Assembly: GCF_017592555.1 (NCBI RefSeq)
Contig: NZ_JAGFNS010000010.1
Span: forward strand, 79,545-143,544
Direction of reading: 5' to 3'
Length of the DNA: 64,000 nucleotides
Source: Actinoplanes flavus
GTDB lineage: Bacteria; Actinomycetota; Actinomycetes; Mycobacteriales; Micromonosporaceae
The translations under genes were made by a program, and so were the position numbers. Under the pieces are notes generated by a model, which saw only the letters and a list, made by a program, of their open reading frames with translations, did no database searches and had not been told where the DNA came from. Below, piece by piece: positions 25,901 through 33,672 of the stretch (within the stretch, counting starts at the first letter, position 1; each line of letters starts with the position of its first letter).

Positions 25901-25998
25901 TGGATCAGGCGATCCGCTACCTGCGCCCGTTGGCCGACGCGGGCGACGGGAAGGCGGCCGCGCGGATCGCCGGGCTGCGGCGCGGCGATCAGCCGTAG
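22915..25998 (+). CDS. Membrane NACHT NTPase with C-terminal TPR/Sel1-like repeats
   Basis: A 1,027-residue protein starting at GTG 22915 (VRPSPIAALL). Two N-terminal membrane segments (about residues 5-20 and 34-52) precede a NACHT domain: Walker A GEPGAGKS (154-161), Walker B LPLLDGLDEL (about 232-241) and SRTGEYERAG as sensor-like region. Residues about 415-590 contain further hydrophobic, Ala/Gly-rich membrane segments. From about 640 to the end come repeats of roughly 34 residues (LAEVLAGRGELDQAIGVL, LAGFLAEQGDIDGLRERAD, LADLYARRGDVDQAIRYLRPLADAGD) of TPR/Sel1 type. NACHT proteins are signal-transducing ATPases, and bacterial members include antiphage sensors. Here the repeats would be the sensor. 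No effector domain is visible. Confidence 0.85.
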   Translation: MRPSPIAALLAGVALALAGNMATNTVNPPDSWWWWPWAMWSVVTALVAAVVWIERARHRAGPGPDLDRVVADLLAPIENAWAVEAVRREVTRPAPVPVRWSSTGRPAAGRQAVLGSAAAGDWREFPLTGRTDELNTEIVAAFRALPRRQLVVLGEPGAGKSVFALLLTLGLLRTRTDGEPLPLLVPISDWDPAGPLDDLLARRLAEDHRPVLGRYGDPLTVARRLVEQNRILPLLDGLDELPGPAIGPALRALDDHASAGRPLVLTSRTGEYERAGHVLTTAAVVELEAVDVDAAVAYLSYPESGRPGWEPVFAHLRAADRGDPLVRTLSTPLMVSMARTAYREPGADPAELLTLGTRPEIAGRLMDAFLRAAYPGAWRRHWLCCLAYHLYATGTRDVRWRQLDPGLLAVRPQRARTATTVAVATAVGTAGGVFAAAAGFSVTAAVAGAVLAFLCGPFGWLRLLFPGAYRGVAGLRTPFGASLVYGVGGGVLTGLITRHPTASLLAGFAATLLALGWITVRRPAAPRDGRTVAGAAVAAGHALAAGSVFAATAAATGTPPAPVTVTAVLLYGTAAAFAAGGWTWARWRIAHLSLAVRGWLPWRLDHFLADAYRHGVLRRSGAVHQFRHVLVQEHLSGPVHRDVLRARAATGDVAAARTLAEVLAGRGELDQAIGVLHGIADRDSSAADQLITLLVSHRRAGELRARADAGDTNAAHGWCAVLLREGRLDEVRSRADSGEVEAGTALAGFLAEQGDIDGLRERADGGDRIAARYLAVALARSGEVREAVRILRALAPTDRHAARLAAALLTEAGAEDEALEMLRPLVDGGGDMLASLQWAPLLAKRRRFEELRASAAAGDAFAQVRLAEVLCEQGRLGELRERADADEAGASRWLAELLARQGRLEELRARSSSGDVQATLRWAGLLAERGRSAEAIDLLRPVAAGHDPEPAQRLADLLAARGDVEEAIGLLRPRADRGDLAVAVRLADLYARRGDVDQAIRYLRPLADAGDGKAAARIAGLRRGDQP

Positions 25999-26960
25999 AG
26001 GCGGACCATGGCGGCGGCGCTGGCCCGCATCATGTCACGCAGCTCGGCCGGTTCGAGGACCTCGACGTCGGCGCCCAGGCGCAGGAACTCGGCGTGGGCG
26101 TGCCGGACCGACTCGATCGGCAGGGTGACCGTGGTCCAGCCGTCCGGGTCCGGCTCGCCCCGACCCGAGGACACGTTGCGGGCCATGGCGCGGGTCATCA
26201 GGTACGGGATGCGCTCCAGCCCGGCGGGGGAGAAGCGGACGGTGGCGACGCCGCGGTGCAGGCGGCGCTCGAAGTCGATCGCCCACTGCGCCCACGTCGA
26301 GGCGAGGTCGAAGCCCTCGGGCCGTTCGAACGTCTCGTCCAGGACGGTCAGGTCCAGGATCGTCGCCACCCGGTACGTGCGCGCCGACCCGTCCACCCGG
26401 GCCACGAAATACCAGACCCCGGCCTTGAGCACGATGCCGAGCGGGTCGATCAGCCGGTCCACCTCGTGCGGGGCCCGGTGCCTGCGGTAGCGCATCCGGG
26501 CCCGCCGCCGGTTCCACACCGCCCCGGCGAGCGCCGTCAGGTGCGGGTGGGTCTCGGTCTCCCGGAACCAGCCGGCCGGGTCGAGGTGGAACCGGTCGCG
26601 GATCTCGTCGACGTGCCGGGCGAGCCGGGCCGGCAGGGAGGCCCGCAGTTTGAGTTCGGCGGTGGTGAGGACCGCACCGAGGCCGAGTTCGGCGGCCGCT
26701 TCCGGCACCCCGGCCAGCAGGATGGCGCCGGCCTCCTGCGGGGTGAGCCCGGTGAGCCGGGTCCGGTAGCCGTCGACCAGCTGGTAGCCGCCGCCCGCGC
26801 CGAGTTCGGCGTAGACCGGCACGCCGGCCGCGCCGAGGGCTTCGACGTCGCGGTAGACGGTCCGCACCGACACGTCCAGCTCCTCGGCGAGCTGCTGCGC
26901 GGTGAGCCGGCCACGGTCCTGGAGCAGCAGGACGAGGGACAACAACCGGCTGGCGCGCAT
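25989..26960 (-). CDS. YafY-type HTH/WYL transcriptional regulator
   Basis: A 323-residue DNA-binding regulator starting at ATG 26960 (MRASRLLSLVLLLQDRGRLTAQQLAEELDVSVRTVYRDVEAL), a DeoR-like winged HTH. The WYL domain follows (about 140-220), with DPLGIVLKAGVWYFVARVDGSARTYRVATI, and then the C-terminal WCX part. WYL proteins sense small or nucleic-acid ligands. The gene diverges from a VOC gene, and a 21-bp inverted repeat lies between the starts; this layout is typical for autoregulation together with control of the VOC gene. Its 3' end overlaps the convergent NACHT gene by 10 bp. Confidence 0.93.
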   Translation of the reverse strand: MRASRLLSLVLLLQDRGRLTAQQLAEELDVSVRTVYRDVEALGAAGVPVYAELGAGGGYQLVDGYRTRLTGLTPQEAGAILLAGVPEAAAELGLGAVLTTAELKLRASLPARLARHVDEIRDRFHLDPAGWFRETETHPHLTALAGAVWNRRRARMRYRRHRAPHEVDRLIDPLGIVLKAGVWYFVARVDGSARTYRVATILDLTVLDETFERPEGFDLASTWAQWAIDFERRLHRGVATVRFSPAGLERIPYLMTRAMARNVSSGRGEPDPDGWTTVTLPIESVRHAHAEFLRLGADVEVLEPAELRDMMRASAAAMVRLYG

Positions 26961-26980
26961 GCCGGAAAGCCTGCCACAGA

Positions 26981-27001
26981 AGACTGACACAAGATGTCAG
27001 T
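26981..27001. promoter_or_regulatory. Probable operator of the WYL regulator
   Basis: GACTGACA and TGTCAGTC form perfect 8-bp arms around CAAGA, between the regulator start (26960) and the VOC start (27042). TGACA-N5-TGTCA-type palindromes are usual for YafY/DeoR-type regulators of such divergent pairs; direct binding here is inferred. Confidence 0.75.
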
Positions 27002-27041
27002 CATGGCTGGCAGGGTCGGAGCCGACGAAAGGAGCACCATC

Positions 27042-27404
27042 ATGGCCCTCGCCAAGTACGTCGGCTTCTCCCTGGACTGCGACGACCCGGCCGCCCTGGC
27101 CGGCTTCTACGGCACGCTGCTCGGCATGGAGGTCGCCTTCTCCTCCGACGAGTTCGTCTACCTGGGCGAGCCCGGCAACGGCCTCGGCTTCGTCAAGGTC
27201 GACAAGTACGTGCCACCGACCTGGCCGCACGGGGACGTGCCGAAGCAGTCCCACCTGGAACTGGGCGTCGACGACCTGGAGTCCGGCGAGGCGGCGATCC
27301 TCGAACTGGGCGCCACCAAGCCGGACTTCCAGCCGCAGCCGGACCGCTGGCGGGTGCTGCTCGACCCGGCCGGCCATCCGTTCTGCATCTCGGCGTCGTT
27401 CTGA
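27042..27404 (+). CDS. VOC family (glyoxalase-like) protein
   Basis: A 120-residue protein of the vicinal-oxygen-chelate fold, made of two beta-alpha-beta-beta-beta units: LAKYVGFSLDCDDPAALAGFYGTLLGMEVAF then QSHLELGVDDLESGEAAILELGA...WRVLLDPAGHPFCISASF. Such proteins bind a divalent metal and act as glyoxalases, dioxygenases or resistance proteins. ATG 27042 is chosen because AGGAG (27029-27034 region) lies at the proper distance; the upstream ATG at 26994 is inside the operator. It is divergent from and probably controlled by the WYL regulator. Confidence 0.9.
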   Translation: MALAKYVGFSLDCDDPAALAGFYGTLLGMEVAFSSDEFVYLGEPGNGLGFVKVDKYVPPTWPHGDVPKQSHLELGVDDLESGEAAILELGATKPDFQPQPDRWRVLLDPAGHPFCISASF

Positions 27405-27408
27405 GGCG

Positions 27409-30400
27409 TCAGTGTGAGTAGACCTCCAGCTCATAGACGGACAGTCCGTACCGGGTCGCCCGGGTGATCCCGGTCAGGCGGACGTAACGGGCGGTGGCCG
27501 GGGTCAGCGCGACGGTGTCGACGCCGCCGTTGCCTCCGGCCACGGCACCGGCCGGGGTCCAGGTGCTGCCATCGGTCGATGTCTCGATGCGGTACGCGGA
27601 CGCGTACGCCGACTCCCAGAAGATCTGCACCCGCCCCACCGGAAGCGAAGCACCCAGATCGACCTGGATCCATTGGTTGTCGGACCAGGAACTGGCCCAG
27701 CGGGTCGACGGGTTCCCGTCGACCGCGTTGGCCGCCGCATTGCCGGACTGGACGCTCGACGCGGTGACCGCCTTCCCGGCCGCCCGGTTGGTGAGGACGT
27801 CGCCGCGTTTGGCCGGGAACGAGACGACCTGCTGGTAGGTGGGCCGGTTCTGCCAGGCGATCAGGTTGTGGGTGATGCCGCCGAGCGGGGACTGCACGAT
27901 CGCGTCCGCGCACCACTGGTTGCCGGCCGCGCAGTGCTCGTCGGCCGGATAGGTGGTGGCGGCCGGCTCGGCGATCGCCGCGGAGAGGCTGGTCAGCAGG
28001 GCGGTACGGCAGGCGCTGACGGTGCCGCCGCCGCAGTATCTCGTGGACCAGTTCGGCACGCTGTCGCCGAGGACCGCGCGCAGGTCCTTGTCGACCCAGC
28101 CCCACCAGCCGTACTGGAAGGAACTGCCTTTGTGGCCCTGGGCCGCGTTGGCCGAATGCGGCAGGTCGGAGACCGGCCCGGTCTGTTTCCCGGACGGTGA
28201 CTCGTTGATCTGGAGCGTGTCGACCAGCGCGTCGAAGAGCCCGGTGCCCAGACCGCTGGAGAACTGCGCCTGCACCAGTTTCGGCCACCAGGCGTCGAAG
28301 ATCCGGATGGCGTCCGCGTCGGTGTAGGCCTTGCTGCCCGAGGCGGTCTCCTTCCGCAGCGCGCCGTTCGCCAGCCAGGTGCGCAGCTTGGCGATGGCGG
28401 CCGCCTGGGTGCTGTCGGTGACCGTCGCCGTGTCGATCACCCGCAGGATGTCCGGCAGCACCGAGGAACCGCGCAGATCGGTGAGCCCGGCCCGCTCGAC
28501 CACCTTGAGCAGCGACGCCCGGTCGTACTTCGTCCCGGCCGCGACGCCCGCCTTGAGCGGCGCGTCGAGCAGGTCGCCGCGGTGCACCGCGCCGAAACTG
28601 AAGTTGCCGTCGGCCGCCGAGTAGCCGGCCGCCTGCTTGTTGTTCCAGCTCACGAAGTAGTCCTGGTTGACCGCCTGGACGTGGGCGCTGGCCGGGCGGA
28701 AACCGGTCCACTCGTTGGCGGCGTCACCCCAGGTGGGCAGGTTCGGATCGGCCGTGGCCGGGCGGACCGGCTCGGTGCCGGAGGTGAACATCGCGGTGTC
28801 CGCCGAGTTGACGTAGAACCAGTTGAACGCGAAGGCGATGGTCGACGCCGCGTTCGTGAACGCGGCCGGCGTACCCATCTGGGCCGGCTCGTTGAACATC
28901 TGGAAGCCGATCGCCGAGTCCGCCTCGTGCCCGTAGGTGGACCGCAGACTGGTGAACGCCACCGGTGTCCCGCCGACCGTGCCGCGCCAGGTGACCAGGC
29001 CGTACCGCGTGCGCAGCATGGTCAGCCGGTACGACCCGGCCGGGGTGGAGTCGGCGGTCGTCGGCGCCCACGAGTTCGTCCGGCTCAGCGTCTCCATGGC
29101 GGTGCACGTGCCGTGGTAGAGGTAGTGCGACGACGCCGTGGTGGGCGCGCTGCCGTCCGGGTTGCACAGCCGGATCGCGTACGTGTCGGTGATGTCCTGC
29201 ACCGACGACGTGGCCGACCAGGCGTAGTCCGGTCCGCGGCCCAGCAGCGTGTAGAGGTTGAGGCCGCTGAACGCGACACCCCGGCTGCTGATCCCCGGCC
29301 CCTTCAGCTCCTGCAGCATGAGCAGCTGCGGGGCGAAGTAGCCGGTCTGCGGGCCGAAGACGGCGACCGGATGCCCGGTGGCCGAGTGCGCGGCGCTGAC
29401 CACGGCGGCGTTCGACATGCCCCGGTGGGCGCTGTCGACGGTGAGCGTGCCCAGCGACTCGGCGATGGCGCTCTCCCCGGTCACGCCGGTGGCGGCGGAT
29501 CCGGTGCGGTCGTAGACCAGCGGCTCCGGGGTCGCGCCGGCGTCCGGCATGGCCACCCCGGCCGCGTTCGGGTCGCCCGAGGAGTACGGGAACGACTGCC
29601 CGGCGTGCAGCGTGAGCACCGCCTCCGGGTCGTTCTGCGACCGGAACTGCTGCCACACGCGGTCGCCGACGGTGTCGCCGTACTTCGCCCGGGCGGCGAC
29701 CCGGACCAGCGCGGACTGCATCTCGGTGCCGCCGCCCCCGCCGAACAGCCCGCCGATCACCCCGGCGACCGCGATCAGATCGGTCATCACGAAGTCCTCG
29801 GGGCCGCCGGCGTTGGTGATCGCGTCGAGGTGGCCGGTGAGCACGTACTCGCCGGGGCAGTCCCGGGCCGCCATGCAGTCGTCGATGTACTTGTTGACAC
29901 CGGCCAGGTACTGCCCGACGTCGTCGTACAGCTGGGCGCCGCGCGTGCCGGCGTTGCGCAGCGCGGTGAGCTGCGCCTGGAGGTCGGCCTCGGTGTAGGG
30001 GGAGTTGCGCCAGACGCTCTGCTCCAGGTCGCGGTTCCCGGCGGCGCCGCCGGCGAAGCCGGTCAGGCTGCCCCGGGCCACGTGACGCATCAGGTCCATC
30101 AGGAACAGCCGGTCCTGTGCGCCCGCGTACCCGGCGCCGAACATCGTCCCGGCCCGGGTGGTGCCGGTGACGTGCGGGATGCCGAGGGCCTTGTCGCGGA
30201 CGATCGTGACGTCCGGGCGCGGCGTGATCGTGCTGGCCACCTGGGCGGCCGGAACGCCGTAGGAGGCGTCGTTGAAGAACGTGCCGATCTGCTGCGGAGT
30301 CAGGCCGGTGTAGCCGTAGGTGAGGTTGGCGTAGGGGGCGAGCTGGTCCGAGGCGTGCGCCGGCATGGTGCCGAACGCCTGGTGGGCCAGGATCGCGGCG

Positions 30401-30567
30401 AGGTCGGCGTCCCCGTTCTGCCCGGGCGGCAGGATGTCGGAGCACTCACCGAGGCAGTAGTCGTCGGTGGCGAAGGCGGCGGTGGCCGGCTGCGGGCCGG
30501 TCACGGCGGCTACCGCTGAGGAGGAGATCAGGAGGGCGGCGAGGAGGGCGGAAGAGCGTCGGCGCAT
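27409..30567 (-). CDS. Secreted penicillin-acylase-family N-acyl hydrolase with F5/8C domain
   Basis: A 1,052-residue Ntn-hydrolase. The signal peptide (1-30) is followed by an alpha-chain region with DVTIVRDKALGIPHVTGTTRAGTMFGAGYAGAQDRLFLMDLMRH, characteristic of penicillin amidases. The beta chain should begin at Ser385 in HRGM-SNAAVV, the autocatalytic nucleophile, followed by GHPVAVFGPQTGYFAPQ. Residues about 920-1052 form a discoidin/F5-8 type C (CBM32-like) module (ASSVQSGNAAANAVDGNPSTRWASSW, WIQVDLG, ARYVRLTGI) that binds glycans. Likely substrates are acyl-homoserine lactones, lipopeptides or beta-lactams; the sequence cannot tell which. Divergent from the ArsR-ArsC gene. Confidence 0.92.
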   Translation of the reverse strand: MRRRSSALLAALLISSSAVAAVTGPQPATAAFATDDYCLGECSDILPPGQNGDADLAAILAHQAFGTMPAHASDQLAPYANLTYGYTGLTPQQIGTFFNDASYGVPAAQVASTITPRPDVTIVRDKALGIPHVTGTTRAGTMFGAGYAGAQDRLFLMDLMRHVARGSLTGFAGGAAGNRDLEQSVWRNSPYTEADLQAQLTALRNAGTRGAQLYDDVGQYLAGVNKYIDDCMAARDCPGEYVLTGHLDAITNAGGPEDFVMTDLIAVAGVIGGLFGGGGGTEMQSALVRVAARAKYGDTVGDRVWQQFRSQNDPEAVLTLHAGQSFPYSSGDPNAAGVAMPDAGATPEPLVYDRTGSAATGVTGESAIAESLGTLTVDSAHRGMSNAAVVSAAHSATGHPVAVFGPQTGYFAPQLLMLQELKGPGISSRGVAFSGLNLYTLLGRGPDYAWSATSSVQDITDTYAIRLCNPDGSAPTTASSHYLYHGTCTAMETLSRTNSWAPTTADSTPAGSYRLTMLRTRYGLVTWRGTVGGTPVAFTSLRSTYGHEADSAIGFQMFNEPAQMGTPAAFTNAASTIAFAFNWFYVNSADTAMFTSGTEPVRPATADPNLPTWGDAANEWTGFRPASAHVQAVNQDYFVSWNNKQAAGYSAADGNFSFGAVHRGDLLDAPLKAGVAAGTKYDRASLLKVVERAGLTDLRGSSVLPDILRVIDTATVTDSTQAAAIAKLRTWLANGALRKETASGSKAYTDADAIRIFDAWWPKLVQAQFSSGLGTGLFDALVDTLQINESPSGKQTGPVSDLPHSANAAQGHKGSSFQYGWWGWVDKDLRAVLGDSVPNWSTRYCGGGTVSACRTALLTSLSAAIAEPAATTYPADEHCAAGNQWCADAIVQSPLGGITHNLIAWQNRPTYQQVVSFPAKRGDVLTNRAAGKAVTASSVQSGNAAANAVDGNPSTRWASSWSDNQWIQVDLGASLPVGRVQIFWESAYASAYRIETSTDGSTWTPAGAVAGGNGGVDTVALTPATARYVRLTGITRATRYGLSVYELEVYSH

Positions 30568-30656
30568 GGGGGTTCCCTTCGGGGTACGCCGTGGACGCGA
30601 AACTTTCTCGGGATATTAAGACATAGACGATTGTGAACGCCAGGTTGAATAGTTGG

Positions 30657-30672
30657 ATCAAATTGTTTTGAT
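30657..30672. promoter_or_regulatory. ArsR-type operator palindrome
   Basis: ATCAAA-TTGT-TTTGAT, a 16-bp inverted repeat ending 13 bp before the ATG of the ArsR-ArsC fusion, in an unusually AT-rich intergenic stretch. TCAA-N6-TTGA palindromes are typical of ArsR/SmtB sites, so autoregulation by the fusion protein is likely. Confidence 0.75.
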
Positions 30673-30685
30673 GTAACGTCGAGTC

Positions 30686-31384
30686 ATGGACGTGCCACCG
30701 TTCCCGCGCCTCGCCGGGCATCCGCTGCGCTGGCGGCTGCTCACCGAGCTGGCCGGCGGTGACCTGCGGGTCCGCGAGCTGGTCGCCCGGGTCGGTCAGC
30801 CGCAGAACCTGGTCTCCTACCACCTGCGGCTGCTGCGCGACGGCGGCCTGGTCACCACCAGCCGCAGCGCCCACGACGCCCGGGACGCCTACTACCACCT
30901 GGACCTGTCCCGCTGCGCCACCGAGCTCACCGCCACGGCGTCCGCCCTGCACCCGGCGCTGACCACGGCCGGCCCCGAGCCGGTCGCCGGGCCCGCCTCG
31001 GTGCTCTTCGTGTGCACCGGCAACAGCGCCCGGTCACCGATCGCCGAGGCCCTGCTGCGTTACCGCACGGCCGGCGCGGTGGCCGTCCTGAGCGCCGGCG
31101 TCCGGCCGAAACCGAGGGTTCATCCGCACACCGCCCGGGTGCTGCGGGAGAGCTTCGGCATCGAGGACACCGCGTCGGAGACCCGGCACCTCACCACACT
31201 CACCGGGCGCCGCTTCGACCACGTCATCACCCTCTGCGACCGAGCCCGGGAGAACTGCCCCGACTTCGGGGCCCGCGTGCGGCACTGGAGCCTGCCCGAC
31301 CCGGGAGACGACTACGCCGCCTTCACCCGTACGGCCGTGGAGATCGACACCCGCGTCCACCACCTACTCAAGGAGCCGCTTTGA
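30686..31384 (+). CDS. ArsR regulator fused to arsenate-reductase/low-MW phosphatase domain
   Basis: A 232-residue two-domain protein. Residues about 7-90 are an ArsR winged HTH (HPLRWRLLTELAGGDLRVRELVARVGQPQNLVSYHLRLLRDGGLV). Residues 105-232 are a low-molecular-weight protein-phosphatase/thioredoxin-type arsenate reductase domain with FVCTGNSARSPIAEALL (Cys110, Arg116, the CX5R phosphate loop) and SLPDPGDDYAAF (the DP general-acid region). Such fusions couple sensing of arsenite, or of another oxyanion, to reductase activity. The ArsR palindrome at 30657 supports autoregulation. The stop overlaps the TTG start of the VOC gene, forming an operon. No arsenite efflux gene is near. Confidence 0.92.
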   Translation: MDVPPFPRLAGHPLRWRLLTELAGGDLRVRELVARVGQPQNLVSYHLRLLRDGGLVTTSRSAHDARDAYYHLDLSRCATELTATASALHPALTTAGPEPVAGPASVLFVCTGNSARSPIAEALLRYRTAGAVAVLSAGVRPKPRVHPHTARVLRESFGIEDTASETRHLTTLTGRRFDHVITLCDRARENCPDFGARVRHWSLPDPGDDYAAFTRTAVEIDTRVHHLLKEPL

Positions 31385-31746
31385 AGTACGCCACGGTTCG
31401 CTACCTGGTCGACGACGTCCCGGCGGCGCTCGACTTCTACACCACCCACCTCGGGTTCGAGGTGCTCACCGACCGCGCCCCGGCCTTCGCCGATGTCACC
31501 CGGGGCCCGCTGCGCCTGCTGCTCTCCGGCCCGGCCTCCTCCGGCGCCCGGGCCACCCCGGAGGACTCCGCCGACCCCGGCCGCAACCGCATCCACCTGA
31601 CCTTCGAGGACCTGGACGCGGAGATCGCCCGCCTCGGTGCGGCCGGCCTGAGCTTCGTGGGCGACCCGGTCTCCGGCCCCGGCGGCCGTCAGATCCTGCT
31701 GCGTGACCCGGCCGGCAACCTGGTCGAGCTCTTCCAGCCCGCGTGA
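31381..31746 (+). CDS. VOC family protein in the arsR-arsC operon
   Basis: A 121-residue glyoxalase/bleomycin-resistance-like protein (KYATVRYLVDDVPAALDFYTTHLGFEVLTD; RIHLTFEDLDAEIARLGAAG; RQILLRDPAGNLVELFQPA). The TTG at 31381 overlaps the TGA of the ArsR-ArsC gene, so translation is coupled. The Cys residues of the C-As lyase ArsI are absent, so organoarsenical cleavage is not supported. It may detoxify another electrophile. The RDPAGN-x-VEL end supplies the metal-binding Glu usual in this fold. Confidence 0.9.
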   Translation: MKYATVRYLVDDVPAALDFYTTHLGFEVLTDRAPAFADVTRGPLRLLLSGPASSGARATPEDSADPGRNRIHLTFEDLDAEIARLGAAGLSFVGDPVSGPGGRQILLRDPAGNLVELFQPA

Positions 31747-31755
31747 GCCGGGCCC

Positions 31756-31783
31756 GGCCGGGCGGATCGCCGTCCGCCCGGCC
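31756..31783. terminator. 11-bp hairpin between convergent genes
   Basis: GGCCGGGCGGA (31756-31766) pairs perfectly with TCCGCCCGGCC (31773-31783) around TCGCCG. It separates the ends of the VOC gene (31746) and the AhpD-like gene (31805), so it can stop transcription from both sides. Confidence 0.8.
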
Positions 31784-31804
31784 GGAGCCGGGCGGACGGC
31801 GTGA

Positions 31805-32281
31805 TCATGACGCGAACTGACCGGGCTGGTACCAGCCGGCCGGCTGCCGCACGATGACGTTGAACCGGTTGAACGCGTTGATCGTGGCGATCGTCGCGAT
31901 CAACGCGACCAGCTGGTCCTCGTCGTAGTGCTTGCGGGCGTTCGCCCACACCTCGTCGGAGACCCCGCCGGCCGCGTCGGCGATCCGGGTGGCCTCCTCG
32001 GCCAGCTCCAGCGCGGCCCGCTCGGCGTCGGTGAACACCGTCGCCTCCCGCCAGGCCGCCACCAGGTGCAGGCGCTGCGCGGTCTCCCCGGCGTGCGCGG
32101 CGTCCTTGCTGTGCATGTCGACACAGAACGCGCAGCCGTTGATCTGGCTGACCCGGAGCAGCACCAGCTCCCGGGTCGCGGCCGGCAGGCCCGCGTCCTT
32201 GACCGCCAGACCGGCCGCCGTGAAGTGCTTGATGATCTTGTTGGCCACCGGGTTGCCGAGCAGATCCAGACGAGCTTCCAT
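31805..32281 (-). CDS. Carboxymuconolactone decarboxylase family (AhpD-like) protein
   Basis: A 158-residue all-helical protein. INGCAFCVDMH holds Cys50 and Cys53 plus His57, the CXXCXXXH motif of AhpD-type alkylhydroperoxidases, which reduce peroxides through a disulfide relay. The helical frame (RELVLLRVSQINGCAFCVDMHSKDAAHAGET; ALIATIATINAFNRFNV) fits the family. It is monocistronic, with a shared terminator hairpin on its 3' side. A role in peroxide or reactive-electrophile defence is inferred from the motif. Confidence 0.92.
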   Translation of the reverse strand: MEARLDLLGNPVANKIIKHFTAAGLAVKDAGLPAATRELVLLRVSQINGCAFCVDMHSKDAAHAGETAQRLHLVAAWREATVFTDAERAALELAEEATRIADAAGGVSDEVWANARKHYDEDQLVALIATIATINAFNRFNVIVRQPAGWYQPGQFAS

Positions 32282-32708
32282 TGTCGACTCCTTCGTCGTT
32301 GCGCTGGGACGACCTCAAGACACCCGGACTCCCGGATCTGTGACAGCCGGGGTCGGCGCGGGAGCGTCGGCGGGGCGCCGGCGACGATCGTGCCGTTACG
32401 CAAGGTCAGATCGTAGGTGGTCATCAGTGTCGGGTCGCCCTTATCGTTGCTGGTGAAAGCGGGTCCAGGCCGCCAGGCGACATAGCGGCCGTCACGCACC
32501 GTGGCTGGTGGGGTCAGCTTGCCGGCGCCCGGTGACACCGGTCACGTCCGGGCCGACCCCGCCGTCGGTGATCGACGCGCCAAGGAATCGGCGACCGCCC
32601 CCTGGGTGAAGCCGCTCCCGGACACCACCCGCGCCGCGCCGCTGCCACCGCCCACCGAAAGTGCGACTCCCCATCCGGCTTCGATGTCCTCACGCCACTA
32701 CCTGTCCG
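32282..32708. other. 427-bp stretch with a possible gene fragment
   Basis: No complete gene is seen. On the minus strand about 32395-32525 reads LTPPATVRDGRYVAWRPGP and then FTSNDKGDPTLMTTYDLTLRNGTIV, which looks like part of a larger extracytoplasmic protein, possibly a beta-propeller type, without start or end. It runs open into the frame over the AhpD-like gene and may be the relic of a deleted gene. The rest is proline-rich with no motif. Confidence 0.35.
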
Positions 32709-33056
32709 TCACCCGGCCCGCTGTTTCCCGGCGATTCGCGGCCGCGGCACGCCGGCCACGCTCACGCAGATGCCGTACACCCGGGCGTGACCGGTCCAGC
32801 CGTTCACCCGGCCCCGGTTGTTGCTGATCTGCACCCGCTTGCGGGCGTGGTCCACAGCGGACACCAGATGCAGGTACGTGGCGCCGGTGACCCGGGCCAG
32901 CACGATGTCGCCGACCTCCACCGCCGACGGGTCCACCGGCTCCACCCGGACCTGATCGCCGCTGCCGATCAGCGGAACCATCGAATGCCCGCGCGGCCGG
33001 AACTCGACCGCCTGTCCCCGCGCCACCCGTGCGGCCACCGCGTCCAAGGCACCCAT
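32709..33056 (-). CDS. S24/S26-like peptidase domain protein
   Basis: A 115-residue protein with the fold of LexA/signal-peptidase catalytic domains. FRPRGHSMVPLIGSGDQVRVEPVD holds the nucleophile Ser25 in the S-M motif. VEVGDIVLARVTG and HARKRVQISNNRG (with the likely general-base Lys) follow. No DNA-binding domain or membrane anchor is present, so it is neither LexA nor a leader peptidase. It may autoprocess, or be a stand-alone remnant of a phage-type repressor system. Start at ATG 33056. Monocistronic. Confidence 0.8.
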   Translation of the reverse strand: MGALDAVAARVARGQAVEFRPRGHSMVPLIGSGDQVRVEPVDPSAVEVGDIVLARVTGATYLHLVSAVDHARKRVQISNNRGRVNGWTGHARVYGICVSVAGVPRPRIAGKQRAG

Positions 33057-33123
33057 AGTGTGATTATCGGCTTACTTCGTGCTCATGGCGCATTGAGGAT
33101 CATCCTTACTAGGGTGCTTCTCC

Positions 33124-33657
33124 ATGCAGACCGAAGCAGAGGTACGGGCATGGCTGCGCTCCCACGGGACGGAGACGGTGCGGCATCCGGGCGGGACGTT
33201 GTACGCCCACCTGTGCCGGGTCCAGGAGCGGCTGGGTGCGCTCGGGCACACGACGGCGACACAGTCCGCCGGCCTGACCCACGCGGTGTACGGCACCGAC
33301 GGCTTCGACCTGGCCCTGCTCTTCTGGGGCGAGCGCGAGGCGCTGCGCGATCTGATCGGTCCCGCCGCCGAGGAACTCGTCTACCTGTACGGGTCGTGCG
33401 ATCGCGACCGGACGTGGCGTGACCTGGCCGTCAACCGGACGGTGGCGAACCGCTTCACCGGCGAGGTCACCCGCCTCAACGAGGACCAGGTCACCCCGTT
33501 CGTCGACCTGACCATCGTCAACGAGCTGGACGTCATGGAGCAGGACCCGTCGCTGCTCGCGGCCAACCGCGCCTACTTCGCCGACCTCTTCGCCGCCTGG
33601 GAGCCGGTCACCTCACCCGCCGTCGCCACCGAGGCCCACCGCCTCCTCGCCGCCTGA
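33124..33657 (+). CDS. DUF6817 domain protein
   Basis: A 177-residue soluble helical protein. RHPGGTLYAHLCRVQERLGALGH and LTHAVYGTDGF place His and Asp residues as in HD-type phosphohydrolases, and DUF6817 proteins typically show this HSGGTLYEHL / AGLFHSIYGT pattern. Later, NRFTGEVTRLNEDQVTPFVDLTIVNELDVMEQ resembles the rest of the family. A metal-dependent hydrolase role is only an inference. Start ATG 33124; monocistronic. Confidence 0.8.
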   Translation: MQTEAEVRAWLRSHGTETVRHPGGTLYAHLCRVQERLGALGHTTATQSAGLTHAVYGTDGFDLALLFWGEREALRDLIGPAAEELVYLYGSCDRDRTWRDLAVNRTVANRFTGEVTRLNEDQVTPFVDLTIVNELDVMEQDPSLLAANRAYFADLFAAWEPVTSPAVATEAHRLLAA

Positions 33658-33672
33658 GGACGGCCGGCGCCG

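Noticed and set aside
32390..32430. MTTYDLTLRNGTIV as the start of an amidohydrolase
   Set aside because: The similarity to amidohydrolase N-termini is short. The sequence upstream in the same frame is continuous protein-like, and no metal-binding HxH follows, so this is more likely a fragment of another protein.
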